This document shows, in pieces, positions 18,288 to 27,784 of a DNA stretch of 64,000 nt. A model generated the notes under the pieces. That model was not told the DNA's origin. It made no database searches and saw only the letters and a program-made list of their open reading frames with translations. The stretch spans positions 3,143 through 67,142 of the forward strand of contig SDOA01000004.1 of assembly GCA_004524595.1 (NCBI GenBank). Direction: 5' to 3'. How positions within the stretch are numbered: the stretch's first letter is position 1; each line of letters opens with the position of its first letter. Origin of the DNA: Candidatus Thorarchaeota archaeon. GTDB taxonomy: Archaea > Asgardarchaeota > Thorarchaeia > Thorarchaeales > Thorarchaeaceae. Made by a program: the position numbers and the translations under genes.

Positions 18288-19931
18288 ATGAGTCAACAGG
18301 TACCAGTGCTAGTATTAAGAGAAGACACAGAGCGAACACGCGGCCGTGACGCTCAGAGAAATAATATCATGGCTGCCATTGTGATTGCCGAGGCAGTAAA
18401 GTCAGCTCTTGGTCCAAAGGGAATGGATAAGATGCTTGTAGACAGTTTCGGAGACATAACGGTTTCTAACGATGGAGCAACTATCTTGAAAGAGATGGAT
18501 GTTGCTCACCCAGCTGCAAAGATGGTCATCGAAGTCGCAAAGACAGTCGATGACGAAGTTGGCGATGGCACAACTACTGCTGCTATATTAACTGGCGATC
18601 TCTTAAAGCAGGCTGAAACACTCTTAGACCAGAAGATTCACCCAACAACCATAATTAGCGGGTATAGAAAGGCTGCCGCTAAATCCCTGGAAATCATTGA
18701 TTCTGTATCAGAGTCCGTGGATCCAGCATCTGCCGATTACAAAAAGATCCTCACAGATGTTGCAAGAACCTCAATGTCTAGTAAGTTTGTATCCGGAAAT
18801 CGAGATACTCTTGCAAAGACTGTTGTTGACGCAGTTCTAGCAATTGCTAAAGACCTTCGAGAAGGTGAGGAACTTGATGTCGAGAACATTCCACGTCAGA
18901 AGCAAGTAGGAATGACTGTAGACAGAACAGAGTTAGTAAAAGGTCTAGTTCTTGACAAAGAGATTGTTCACCCGACTATGCCTAAGAGGGTTGAGGGAGC
19001 AAAGATTCTATTGATTGAGTCGGCTCTTGAAGTTACCAAAACAGAGTTTGATGCTAAGATATCTATCTCAGACCCTTCAAAGATGACAAGCTTCTTGGAT
19101 GAAGAAGAGCGCATGTTGAAGAACATGGTAGACAAGATTATCGCATCAGGAGCCAATGTTGTGATTGCCCAGAAGGGTATCGACGACGTTGTCCAACATT
19201 ACCTTGCCAAGGCAGGAATCATGGCAGTACGTAGAATCAAGAAATCAGATGTCGAGAGAGTCCATAAGACCACTGGAGCATCCATTGTATCCAATATCAA
19301 GAACGTAACTGCATCAGACCTAGGAAAAGCCAAGCTCGTTGAGCAGAGAGAAGTCGCAGATGACAAGATGCTCTTCATTGAAGGAACACCTAAGTCAAGC
19401 GTCGTAACTCTTCTTGTTCGCGGAGGAACTGACCACATAGTTGATGAAGTGGACCGTGCATTGAATGATGCCCTTCATGTTGTCAAAGATGTCGTTACAC
19501 ATCCACAAATCACTTATGGTGGTGGATCTCTTGCTGCAGAGATATCAAAACAACTCCGTGATTATTCGACGACACTAGAGGGTAGAGAACAATATGCAGT
19601 CAATTCCTTTGCTGATGCTATTGAATCCCTACCAAACACCCTTGCAGAGAATGCAGGACTTGACCCTATCGATATCATTGTGAACCTTCGAAAAGCACAC
19701 ACAGACGGGAAGGTTAATCACGGAATTGATATCGAAAAAGGTAAAGTTGATGACATGAAGAAAGCTCGTGTTGTTGAGGCAGCTATTGTCAACAGACAAA
19801 TTGTGATGTCAGCTGCTGAAGCTGCACAAATGATCTTGAAGATTGACGATGTCATCAGTTCTAAGGGTGGCCCAGGAATGGGTGGCGGTGGTGGTCCCGG
19901 CGGCGATTATGACGGCGGCGACGACGAATAG
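18288..19931 (+). CDS. thsA: Thermosome subunit (group II chaperonin)
   Basis: ATP-dependent protein-folding ring subunit, 547 residues, typical length. Signatures include [42 protein letters not shown] (ATPase loop) and [11 protein letters not shown]-terminal Gly-rich tail ([17 protein letters not shown]) points into the cavity. A strong Shine-Dalgarno (AAAGGAGG, about 18271-18278) sits ten bases before ATG, the best in the window, which fits high expression. Only one subunit gene is present here. The letter in the gene name is conventional; alpha versus beta cannot be decided from this window. Confidence 0.97.
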   Translation: MSQQVPVLVLREDTERTRGRDAQRNNIMAAIVIAEAVKSALGPKGMDKMLVDSFGDITVSNDGATILKEMDVAHPAAKMVIEVAKTVDDEVGDGTTTAAILTGDLLKQAETLLDQKIHPTTIISGYRKAAAKSLEIIDSVSESVDPASADYKKILTDVARTSMSSKFVSGNRDTLAKTVVDAVLAIAKDLREGEELDVENIPRQKQVGMTVDRTELVKGLVLDKEIVHPTMPKRVEGAKILLIESALEVTKTEFDAKISISDPSKMTSFLDEEERMLKNMVDKIIASGANVVIAQKGIDDVVQHYLAKAGIMAVRRIKKSDVERVHKTTGASIVSNIKNVTASDLGKAKLVEQREVADDKMLFIEGTPKSSVVTLLVRGGTDHIVDEVDRALNDALHVVKDVVTHPQITYGGGSLAAEISKQLRDYSTTLEGREQYAVNSFADAIESLPNTLAENAGLDPIDIIVNLRKAHTDGKVNHGIDIEKGKVDDMKKARVVEAAIVNRQIVMSAAEAAQMILKIDDVISSKGGPGMGGGGGPGGDYDGGDDE

Positions 19932-19967
19932 AAAGAGTCAAACGTAGAACAAAATCAGGTGTAGCTC

Positions 19968-20633
19968 ATGTCAGACGGCTCCGAAAAGAAAGATAATGAA
20001 TCAGAAGAAGCTCTAACTGTGGAAGAGATTGTAGCACTTCTTGCAAACATTCCAGGTGTTGGACCCAAGACAGCTGAAAAGCTTGCAGAAGCAGGTTATG
20101 ATACCATAGAAAAGATAGCTAAGGCTGAAAAAGAAGCACTAGCAGCTGCTGTTTCTGGTCTCAGTGTACCAAAAGCAGAAGCAGTTATTGGAGAAGCATT
20201 CGATCTTCAAGAGAAGATTGAGTCAGGAGCCGTTGACTTGAGCGGTAGAGCCAAGTCAAAACGAAAGAAGGCACCAGAACCAGAACCTGAAAAGCACGAA
20301 CTCCCAGCTATCGAGGAAATAGTTCAGGCTGAAGAGAGGAAGAATCTTGTTACTGGTTATGATCAGGACAAAGCCTCTGTTGGTGTCAATATTGGACCGA
20401 AGTGGTTGACAAAGTACGAGAAGGCAAGAATCATTGGCGCTCGCGCACTTCAGATATCAATGGGAGCTCCAATTTTAATTGATGTATCTAACAATCCTAA
20501 AGGACGATTTGCATTCGCTGAAGCTGAGCTTCAAGCAGGCATACTCCCGATGACAGTTCGAAGAACTCTACCCACAGGTGAGTTCGAAGATATTCCATTG
20601 TCAACACTACTAAAGTATACGAGGTTGGACTAG
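19968..20633 (+). CDS. rpoK: RNA polymerase subunit Rpo6 (RpoK) with N-terminal helix-hairpin-helix domain
   Basis: 221 residues. Residues ~147-216 are the Rpo6/RPB6/omega domain: LTKYEKARIIGARALQISMGAP, ...ELQAGILPMTVRRTLPTGEFEDIPLSTLL, which stabilises RNA polymerase assembly. Unlike stand-alone Rpo6 (usually 55-120 residues), it begins with an acidic tail and a helix-hairpin-helix fold, IPGVGPKTAEKLAEAGYDT (28-46) plus a second hairpin at 64-80, like the N-terminal domain of RadA. A Lys/Pro/Glu linker (about 95-120) joins them. It follows the thermosome gene by 36 bases on the same strand. A terminator overlaps its stop. Confidence 0.93.
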   Translation: MSDGSEKKDNESEEALTVEEIVALLANIPGVGPKTAEKLAEAGYDTIEKIAKAEKEALAAAVSGLSVPKAEAVIGEAFDLQEKIESGAVDLSGRAKSKRKKAPEPEPEKHELPAIEEIVQAEERKNLVTGYDQDKASVGVNIGPKWLTKYEKARIIGARALQISMGAPILIDVSNNPKGRFAFAEAELQAGILPMTVRRTLPTGEFEDIPLSTLLKYTRLD

Positions 20634-20661
20634 TTCCAACCTCTTTTACTTATTTTTTCAA
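20621..20661 (+). terminator. Hairpin terminator overlapping the rpoK stop
   Basis: GAGGTTGGA (20621-20629) pairs with TCCAACCTC (20635-20643), a nine-base-pair stem with a five-base loop. TTTTACTTATTTTTT follows. The stem includes the last codons and stop of rpoK. Confidence 0.75.
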
Positions 20662-20725
20662 TGGTCATCATAACACCCCTTAAAAGCATAAGTTGTATTC
20701 CTATTTACTCTAAGTGGTGAATTGA

Positions 20726-22045
20726 TTGCAGGAGCTATTTGCTAGCGGAGATCTCATTGTAAAAGCACTCATTGGTTTTGTTGTTGGTGCTCTGATTGGT
20801 CTAGAACGACAAAAAAAGATGGAGGGCGAGAGAACAGCAGGCGTGAGATCATTTGGACTGCATAGTCTCCTAGGGGCAATGGCTGCTTATATTTCAGATA
20901 TAACAGCAAATCCAATCATACTCATCTATGGTGTAGCAATCTCACTAATCCTAGTGACCTTCCAGGTTTATTACAAGCTCTTTAGAACAATGGGAAGAGG
21001 ACTTACAACTCCATTAGTTTTTTCAATGTCATTCATACTAGGTGTGCTTGTTGGATATGATACACCGCTTCCTGGACAACTATTTGGAATCCTCTCTATC
21101 TTTTCCATGACTGTGTCATTTCTTGTCTTTCTTGTTCTTGGATTCAAGGAAGAACTAGCACATGCAGTAGAAGTAATTACCAGAGAAGAAATGATCAGTG
21201 CGGTCGAATTGGGAGTCATCATTCTCTTTCTATGGCCTCTTATACCGAATACCATCCAGATTGGAAATATCACCTTCCCAGCGTTCCAGACATATTTCCT
21301 TATTGTACTCTTGTTAGCAGTCAGCTTTGCAAACTATATTCTTGTGAAGAAATACAAGGACAGAGGGATTTATTTCTTCGGTCTTTTTGGAGGTCTTGCG
21401 AATAGCGAAGCTGCAGTTTCAAGTGTAACAGATTTCTATGTCAGTGAAGGAAGGAAAGGTGCAAATAGAATTAGTCTCTCTATCAATTTAGCCAACGTTG
21501 CAATGGTCTTAAGAAATGGATTACTTCTCCTTATCATCGATTCTACATTACTGCTATTAAGACTCTATATTATTCCAATAGTGATCCTCATCGTCTTCAG
21601 TATGATTAGAATCATCCAAGAGAATTCCCCAGAGCACAAGAGTGAAGGACAAATCTTTGATTCTAAACTAGTCTCTCCCTTTGAATTTGGTCCTGCAATT
21701 CGTTTTGGAGCCATTTTTGCTGGAGTATATCTGATACAACTCTTCTTAGCAGACACATTAAGTGGAGCTGGGTTGATAATTGCAGCACTTATTGGTGGTT
21801 TTGTTTCGGCAGGGGCTATTGTTGCTAGCTCTGCAGCTGTCTTCATCGTGAATCCAGCATTATATCAAGATGCAGCTATTGCCATCATAATTGCTACTGT
21901 GATTTCAGTTATAAACAAGACAATCTATGTATATCTTGCAGACAGAGAAACCAAGCTCTTGAAGATAGTGACAAGAGATTCAGTGATTATTGCTCTTCTT
22001 ATCATTTTGTATTTGATCTTCTTCATCTTCGGATTCATTACATAG
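20726..22045 (+). CDS. MgtC/SapB-like membrane protein with DUF4010
   Basis: 439 residues, about 12 hydrophobic segments. The N-terminal part has the MgtC/SapB signature GALIGLERQ...GERTAGVRSFGLHSLLGA; the C-terminal part is the DUF4010 membrane domain with GLANSEAAVSS. Some MgtC proteins are linked to growth in low magnesium, but the transported or sensed species for this long form is unknown. The TTG start at 20726 is supported by GTGGTGA seven bases upstream. Confidence 0.85.
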   Translation: MQELFASGDLIVKALIGFVVGALIGLERQKKMEGERTAGVRSFGLHSLLGAMAAYISDITANPIILIYGVAISLILVTFQVYYKLFRTMGRGLTTPLVFSMSFILGVLVGYDTPLPGQLFGILSIFSMTVSFLVFLVLGFKEELAHAVEVITREEMISAVELGVIILFLWPLIPNTIQIGNITFPAFQTYFLIVLLLAVSFANYILVKKYKDRGIYFFGLFGGLANSEAAVSSVTDFYVSEGRKGANRISLSINLANVAMVLRNGLLLLIIDSTLLLLRLYIIPIVILIVFSMIRIIQENSPEHKSEGQIFDSKLVSPFEFGPAIRFGAIFAGVYLIQLFLADTLSGAGLIIAALIGGFVSAGAIVASSAAVFIVNPALYQDAAIAIIIATVISVINKTIYVYLADRETKLLKIVTRDSVIIALLIILYLIFFIFGFIT

Positions 22046-22206
22046 AGAAGAAAATATCTAACGCAAAACTTAAGACATGACTACGGTGACAAGACGTTGG
22101 TGACAAACGTGAAAGATGGTGGATTTGTTCATCAGAAGTATCAGTAGATTTAGTGATATCTCTGCCGCCAATGACTGTTGCCGGAATGAATTTTGGAGGA
22201 ATTCAA

Positions 22207-23529
22207 TTGAGTGAGATGAGAACAGTGAGGGGTATGAGAGATCTCTTTGGACTCGAGATGAGAGTACGTGACTATCTTGTTAATATTGCAGTTGATGTTT
22301 TCCAGCAATATGGTTACGAGCCGTTAGACTCACCGGTAATGGAACTTTGGGAAACACTCTCAGCGAAAGGTGGAGAAGAAGTAGAGGAAGAAACATTCAA
22401 GTTCACTGACAAAGGTGAACGAGAAGTAGGGTTACGATTTGACCTTACAGTACCTTTAGCAAGAATCATCGCCACAAATCCCCATTTCTCAAAGCCATTC
22501 AAACGCTATGCTATTGGAAAAGCCTGGAGATATGATAGACCCCAAGCTGGAAGATACCGTGAGTTTGAACAAGCTGATGTGGACATCATTGGTGCTCAAA
22601 GTCCAGCTGCTGATGCGGAAGTTGTTCTTGTTGCGCTCGAATTTCTTAGAAGGATTTTCGGAAGAGACTATGTTATCAAGATTAACAGTAGAAAAGTATT
22701 GAAAGGGCTTACAGAGAAGGCAGGAGTTTCAGATGATCTCGCGTTTGAGTGTTTTAGAGCAATCGATAAATTGGACAAAATTGGCCGCGATGGAGTTTTG
22801 AAAGAATTAGAAACAAGGAGTATTGGTAAGAAGGAGAGTGAATTTCTTATTGATGCTATTGGAATCAAGGGCTCAGGTATGGAGACCTTACAACAATTTA
22901 GAGACCTTCTTTCAGGTTCGAAAATTGGAATTGAGGGTGTAAACGAGCTGATGCTAATGGCTCAAATCTTTGAAGAAGCAGGCCAAAAGGATGCAACCGT
23001 TTTTGATATGTCACTTGCACGAGGACTTGATTATTACACAGGACCTGTGTTTGAGGGTCGTTACCTTGGTGGGAGTGATATTGGTTCAATACTTGGAGGA
23101 GGGCGCTACGACCATTTAATCGAACGATTTGGTGGACCACCTACTCCAGCAACAGGAATCTCATTAGGTATTGGAAGACTGATTGAGGTAATGATTGAAC
23201 GTGGTGTTAGTGAGAGCCTCATGCCAGAACTCGATGTCTTCATTGCTCCAATTAAGGAACCTATGATTCGTTATGCTTTCTCTATTCAGAGTAAATTAAT
23301 CAAAGAAGGCATATCCTGTGAAGTAGATGTGATGGATAGACCTTTGAAGAAATCACTAGAGCAGGCTGATTCGAAGAAGACTAAACTTATTATCATTGTA
23401 GGTGAGCGAGATCTCAAAAAAGGAGAAGTAAGTATTCGTGATATGGCTTCTAAGAATACAGAACAAGTAAAGATTGAATCGGTCCTTTCATTTGTTAAGG
23501 AAACACTTCAGAAAACTCAAAGTCCCTAG
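22207..23529 (+). CDS. hisS: Histidyl-tRNA synthetase
   Basis: Class II aminoacyl-tRNA synthetase that charges tRNA-His. Visible are motif 1 around the LDSPVMELWE segment, motif 2 RYAIGKAWRYDRPQAGRYREFEQ (split by the Arg residues), the HisA-type ARGLDYYTGPVFEG block, and motif 3 ATGISLGIGRL, then an anticodon-binding domain. A TTG at 22207 has GGAGGA six bases upstream and gives 440 residues, normal for the family; the frame is open to 22153, but the upstream part is not family-like. Confidence 0.95.
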   Translation: MSEMRTVRGMRDLFGLEMRVRDYLVNIAVDVFQQYGYEPLDSPVMELWETLSAKGGEEVEEETFKFTDKGEREVGLRFDLTVPLARIIATNPHFSKPFKRYAIGKAWRYDRPQAGRYREFEQADVDIIGAQSPAADAEVVLVALEFLRRIFGRDYVIKINSRKVLKGLTEKAGVSDDLAFECFRAIDKLDKIGRDGVLKELETRSIGKKESEFLIDAIGIKGSGMETLQQFRDLLSGSKIGIEGVNELMLMAQIFEEAGQKDATVFDMSLARGLDYYTGPVFEGRYLGGSDIGSILGGGRYDHLIERFGGPPTPATGISLGIGRLIEVMIERGVSESLMPELDVFIAPIKEPMIRYAFSIQSKLIKEGISCEVDVMDRPLKKSLEQADSKKTKLIIIVGERDLKKGEVSIRDMASKNTEQVKIESVLSFVKETLQKTQSP

Positions 23530-23578
23530 ACCAAAGGCTTTTCTCGAAGATTGACTATAGTACTCTAAGGGAGAACCA

Positions 23579-24418
23579 ATGACACGAATGCCAGTAGTTG
23601 CCGGTAGATTTTACGAAGGAACTGAAGATCTTCTTATCAAACGGATTGAGAATTGTTTTCTTGGGAATCTAGGACCAGGAAGGTTGCCTGAAGGAGAGCC
23701 AGGTGCGGTAAGAAATCTCAAATCCATCATTGCACCACATGCAGGGTATATGTATTCAGGAATGCCAGCAGCCCACTCATATCTTAGTCTATTTGAGGAT
23801 GGTAGACCGGACCATATTGTAATGCTTGGCCCGAACCATACAGGATTGGGTGCGAAACTTGCTGTCTGTAACGAGGATTGGGAGACTCCTCTTGGAAGAG
23901 CTCGTTATGATAGCGGATTAGGTTCAGCTATTATCCAAGAAAACGAATTTGCCAAGACAGATTGTGTTGCGCATAGTAGTGAACATTCCCTAGAGGTACA
24001 AGTACCATTTCTACAATATATTTTCGGATCAGATGTCAGCTTTGTTCCAATATGCCTCACAGATCAATCATTCAAGATCTGTGAATCTATTGGTAAAACT
24101 TTGGCAAAATTAGCAGAGGAAGATGACATTCTTGTCCTAGCAAGTTCCGATTTCACTCATTTTGAGTCAGCACAAAGCGCTAACATGAAAGACAATCAAG
24201 CATTGGAGTATCTTGAGTTCTTGGATGCACAAGGATTCCTCAACTTTGTGCAGAGCCATCGAATTAGTATCTGTGGAGCCGGTCCTATTGCAGCAGCTAC
24301 TATCTTTGCCAAAGAGAGAGGTGCTACTCAGTTCAATCTTCTCAAATACACAAATTCAGGAGACATCACAGGAGACAAAAACAGTGTAGTTGCATATGTA
24401 GCAGCAACCTTTGTCTAA
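23579..24418 (+). CDS. MEMO family protein (AmmeMemoRadiSam system protein B)
   Basis: 279 residues, cytoplasmic, single domain of the MEMO family with the N-terminus RMPVVAGRFYEG. Conserved histidines and cysteines appear in the IIAPHAGYMYSG, LGPNHTG, SEHSLEVQVPFLQ and SSDFTHF blocks. The family includes human MEMO1, a copper/iron-binding protein; in many prokaryotes it is fused or linked to AMMECR1 and a radical SAM protein. No AMMECR1 or radical SAM partner sits next to it here. It is preceded by GGGAGA at Shine-Dalgarno distance. Confidence 0.92.
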   Translation: MTRMPVVAGRFYEGTEDLLIKRIENCFLGNLGPGRLPEGEPGAVRNLKSIIAPHAGYMYSGMPAAHSYLSLFEDGRPDHIVMLGPNHTGLGAKLAVCNEDWETPLGRARYDSGLGSAIIQENEFAKTDCVAHSSEHSLEVQVPFLQYIFGSDVSFVPICLTDQSFKICESIGKTLAKLAEEDDILVLASSDFTHFESAQSANMKDNQALEYLEFLDAQGFLNFVQSHRISICGAGPIAAATIFAKERGATQFNLLKYTNSGDITGDKNSVVAYVAATFV

Positions 24419-24457
24419 ACTAGATGATGATTTTAAAGCGATGAAAAAGAGGTTTCA

Positions 24458-25759
24458 TTAGACTTCCTCCAAATCTGAATCAAATCCATCAGGAATTGGA
24501 ATGGATACTTTCCAATACGCAGATGGAATTTCACTGGCAATTCCTACACCGGCGACTACACCTCCGATAAATGATACTCCACCAGCAATTAGCAATGAAG
24601 GAATAGCATTCCCAGTCATATCGAAGAGATAACCACTCATAGTAGGGCTCACAACATATGCACTATTACTCACTGCCCCAAAGAGACCCATGACTCGACC
24701 GTATGCTTTAGGATCAGTCAAATCTGCAATGAGTGCCTGGATAGCTGGTCCACGCATGGACATTCCAAGAGAAAGTACTGCTCCAGCAAGATAGAAGCCC
24801 ATAGTATCAATAGCAGTGGCAAACATGAGCATAGAGATCGTACCGATGAATGCACCAATCACAATCAACCATTTACGACCACGTTTGTCTGATAACTTAC
24901 CAAATCCAATATTGCCTATTATCATAAAAACGCCAATGACCCCAAAGAATCCACCAATCTCAAGAGGACCTATGCCAAATCGAGCTACTGCATCGAGCAT
25001 AAAAGCAACCTCAAGGACACCTATGGCGAACATGTTTGCAAACATAGCTATAGCTAATGCACCATAGCTAGCATAAGCCCGTGAGAGAACTTCTTTGAGT
25101 GGTATCCCAGGAGGTTGTGTTAGACCTCTGGACCTTTTCCTTTCCGGTTCATGGATTAGAAGAGAGAGAAGAACCATTGTCAGAATAGATGCCATTGCAG
25201 CTATTACAAATGGTAATCGAATTCCTAAAAATTCAGCCAATACTCCCCCGACAACGGGACCAATAACGAATCCTACCATATTACCTGTGCTAAGATATCC
25301 CATTGCGGTGCCACGGTTTTCAGGTGTGGTCATATCAGAAACGAAAGCATTTGCTGCTGGAAAAAATCCTGCTGAAACTGCACCCTCCATTGCACGAGCT
25401 GCGATCATAACCCATGCATCCTGTGCCATTGCATAGATAACATTAGAAACAGCAAATCCGAGTAGAGAGAAAACCAGTATTTTCTTCCGACCAACATTGT
25501 CAGATAGGCTTCCAAGGGGTCCTGCAAAGAGAATTCTTGTCAATGCAAAGGAAGCTGCAAGAACTCCAAGTTCAATGCCACCCATACCTAATTCTGTAAT
25601 ATAGACAGGAAAAATAGGAGTGATAAAACCGAATCCAATCTGAAGAATACTAAGTGAAATTGCAAGCATCACGACCTGATACATACCAGTATGTCCATTG
25701 ACCTCTATGACGTCATTACTACAACTACCAGAGATGTTAGTATCAGGTTCGACTTCCAT
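24458..25759 (-). CDS. MFS transporter
   Basis: 433 residues, twelve transmembrane segments in two sets of six. The MFS loop 2-3 motif is seen as GSLSDNVGRKKIL, and its repeat in the second half as GKLSDKRGRKWLI. It has the pattern of a drug/proton-type exporter, but the substrate cannot be read. The N-terminus is a polar stretch of about 25 residues before the first helix. It lies 62 bases downstream of the ACT-regulator gene on the same strand. Confidence 0.9.
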   Translation of the reverse strand: MEVEPDTNISGSCSNDVIEVNGHTGMYQVVMLAISLSILQIGFGFITPIFPVYITELGMGGIELGVLAASFALTRILFAGPLGSLSDNVGRKKILVFSLLGFAVSNVIYAMAQDAWVMIAARAMEGAVSAGFFPAANAFVSDMTTPENRGTAMGYLSTGNMVGFVIGPVVGGVLAEFLGIRLPFVIAAMASILTMVLLSLLIHEPERKRSRGLTQPPGIPLKEVLSRAYASYGALAIAMFANMFAIGVLEVAFMLDAVARFGIGPLEIGGFFGVIGVFMIIGNIGFGKLSDKRGRKWLIVIGAFIGTISMLMFATAIDTMGFYLAGAVLSLGMSMRGPAIQALIADLTDPKAYGRVMGLFGAVSNSAYVVSPTMSGYLFDMTGNAIPSLLIAGGVSFIGGVVAGVGIASEIPSAYWKVSIPIPDGFDSDLEEV

Positions 25760-25821
25760 TGGGAAAACGCTCTACCGTTCCCAATAATTCACCCTTTTCA
25801 AGTTTCGCAACAGTAGTTATT

Positions 25822-26331
25822 CTATTTATCAATAATAACCTTACGAACTCCTTTGATATCTGAGAGATCTTGGATGACCTTTCCAGGTAACGGAACCTGA
25901 GTTATTACCTTTAGGCAAGGTTCTTCGTAGATAGCCACATCTTCAGCTATGACCTGCCTTATAGGAATTCCATAACTCGCTATCTTTGTGGTGACCTCCG
26001 AGAGAATACCAGGATTCTCTGGAGATTCAACCAAAATTGTAACGACCCCATAGCCGAGGACACGTCGCACTCCTTCTAGTGATGGACCTGCTGGTCTCAG
26101 ATTCTTAAAGAAATCACATAGATCTTTATTCGTACAGATGTCTTCAGTTGTGGCACGAACTGTACGCCTATCAATGTTAAGAGCAGTCCCTATTGACTTG
26201 AGAGGGATACGTATCTCGCCACATTTTATTATACCAGGTTTTTCAACACTGAATCCATGTCGAACAATAGCTTGAGCAACAATTAACCTCTGGGGAGATT
26301 CTCTAAAGAACTCAACAATCATACGCCACAT
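25822..26331 (-). CDS. Archaeal HTH-ACT domain regulator (predicted allosteric regulator family)
   Basis: 169 residues. The first ~80 form a small DNA-binding-like helical region (RIPLKSIGTALNIDRRTVRATTE reads as a helix-turn-helix). The second half is an ACT domain with the usual GYGVVTILVESPENPGILSEV and YGIPIRQVIAEDVAIYEEPCLKV. It matches the archaeal family annotated as ACT-domain proteins near amino-acid metabolism (COG2061). A ligand is likely an amino acid; none can be named. It follows the GNAT gene with only 13 bases between. Confidence 0.85.
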   Translation of the reverse strand: MWRMIVEFFRESPQRLIVAQAIVRHGFSVEKPGIIKCGEIRIPLKSIGTALNIDRRTVRATTEDICTNKDLCDFFKNLRPAGPSLEGVRRVLGYGVVTILVESPENPGILSEVTTKIASYGIPIRQVIAEDVAIYEEPCLKVITQVPLPGKVIQDLSDIKGVRKVIIDK

Positions 26332-26344
26332 AGTTGTGTTCCCT

Positions 26345-26884
26345 TCATATACGTGCTATCAGTTCTTTTTCCATAAGCACTTCGTCTATAAAGCCCTTCG
26401 GCATGTTAAAATGATTTTTCCTAAACCCTACAGTGCGATATCCTAATTTTTCATAGAGATCTCTAGCTGCTTTGTTATCCTCAAATGTACTAAGAACAAT
26501 CTTTGAGTAGTCATTTTTAATCCCTATTTCTTCTCCAGCTCTCATCAAAGCGCAGCCAACACCAACATGTCTACATTCTTTTCGAACAATGATACCCAGT
26601 TTTGCAACATGCTGAGATGCATTCCATTCCTCAGGCTGGAGAGTGATATGCCCCGCGTATTCTTCTCCGAGAAAAGCAACTAGTAGTATCTCTCTACAAT
26701 GATTTGTCTTTTCAATCCAGTGAATCCAATCAGAGATATGAGCGCTGGTAGAAAAAGTTGGTAACCATAAGCCTTCATCAACAACACTTCTAAATCCTTC
26801 ATGAAGTAGAGAAGCATCACCGCGCTGGGCCGTTCTAACTAATATTTGACGACCATCTTTTGCAGTGAATTCCCATTTCTCCAA
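26345..26884 (-). CDS. GNAT family N-acetyltransferase
   Basis: 179 residues of GNAT fold: acetyl-CoA loop VRKECRHVGVGCALM, central strand IVLSTFEDNKAARDLYEKLGYR and a C-terminal region KNHFNMPKGFIDEVLMEKEL. These patterns resemble RimJ/RimL-type and L-amino-acid acyltransferases, but the acceptor is unknown. Start from ATG at 26884. It appears cotranscribed with the ACT regulator downstream. Confidence 0.85.
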   Translation of the reverse strand: MEKWEFTAKDGRQILVRTAQRGDASLLHEGFRSVVDEGLWLPTFSTSAHISDWIHWIEKTNHCREILLVAFLGEEYAGHITLQPEEWNASQHVAKLGIIVRKECRHVGVGCALMRAGEEIGIKNDYSKIVLSTFEDNKAARDLYEKLGYRTVGFRKNHFNMPKGFIDEVLMEKELIARI

Positions 26885-26950
26885 GTAGATGCACCTTGGA
26901 AGAAAACATGAAGAGTGTAGAAAAAGCGTTGTGGTGTGACAAAATGTTAT

Positions 26951-27784
26951 TCATGAACCCTCAGGAATAAGCATAGGGATATCGACTCGGACTCCAGGTC
27001 TTGGAAGTGAACAAGCATATACTCTGTCCAACCTTATGTATCCAATAGAGTCATTGATGATGTGAAAGGATCCTTTCATTTGAAATGCGGCAGGTTCCAG
27101 AGAAACAAGCGAAATTGCAACCCTCTGACCTTCACGTAAATCATAGCCCCTTTGCTTTTCTTGTGTACGTTTCATTACAATTGTGTTATTTGAAACTGGC
27201 ACCATTCCGAATTCTGGGAATGCAATCGGATATCCATCAGTATCAACAAATGCTAGAGCTTTGATGGCAGCCATTTGAGAGAGTGTTTTGAAGATATTCT
27301 TGGGCAAATTTCCTTCGATTGTTTCGGCGATTGGTACTTTCCCTTTAGCCACCTTTGCTTTAATGAAGGATGAAAGAACAGAGAGTTTGGAGATTGAGTA
27401 CTTATCACTTGATGAAACTGCTTCAGCTACTCCCGCTCCTCGAGCGTTGGTATATTGATTATATCTGAATAGTGGGGTCTGGGCAATGAACTCGTATATC
27501 TCATCATTGCGATGAAATGATTCGAAGTTAGCTTTGACCAACCAGCTATCCAAATTCATTGTCATAACAAGTATCGAGATCTGATTGTTGCCTTGATCCA
27601 AATTCTCTCGGCTCTTGCTTGTCAGGAAATCACCATAGACCAATGTATTGCCTCTGTATACATTCCATGTCATTACAAGGGCAATATTGGGATTATCATT
27701 AGAATCCTTAGTGATCATGAATTTGGGAGTCTCGAATATCTTCATTGCTTCTATAAGTTCATTCGATAGAATATCAACACCCAC
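26951..27784 (-). CDS. Pyridoxamine 5'-phosphate oxidase-like (split-barrel) flavoprotein, possibly duplicated
   Basis: 277 residues. Two split-barrel-like segments are seen: one near 20-90 (NPNIALVMTWNVYRGNTLVYGDFLTSKSRENL) and one near 190-260 (KALAFVDTDGYPIAFPEFGMVPVSNNTIVMKR then EGQRVAISLVSLEPAAFQMKG). PNPOx-fold proteins bind FMN or F420, but which one cannot be read. It is the third gene of the glycyl radical enzyme operon, overlapping the activase gene by 11 bases, which suggests a related job. I cannot assign a reaction. Confidence 0.65.
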   Translation of the reverse strand: MGVDILSNELIEAMKIFETPKFMITKDSNDNPNIALVMTWNVYRGNTLVYGDFLTSKSRENLDQGNNQISILVMTMNLDSWLVKANFESFHRNDEIYEFIAQTPLFRYNQYTNARGAGVAEAVSSSDKYSISKLSVLSSFIKAKVAKGKVPIAETIEGNLPKNIFKTLSQMAAIKALAFVDTDGYPIAFPEFGMVPVSNNTIVMKRTQEKQRGYDLREGQRVAISLVSLEPAAFQMKGSFHIINDSIGYIRLDRVYACSLPRPGVRVDIPMLIPEGS

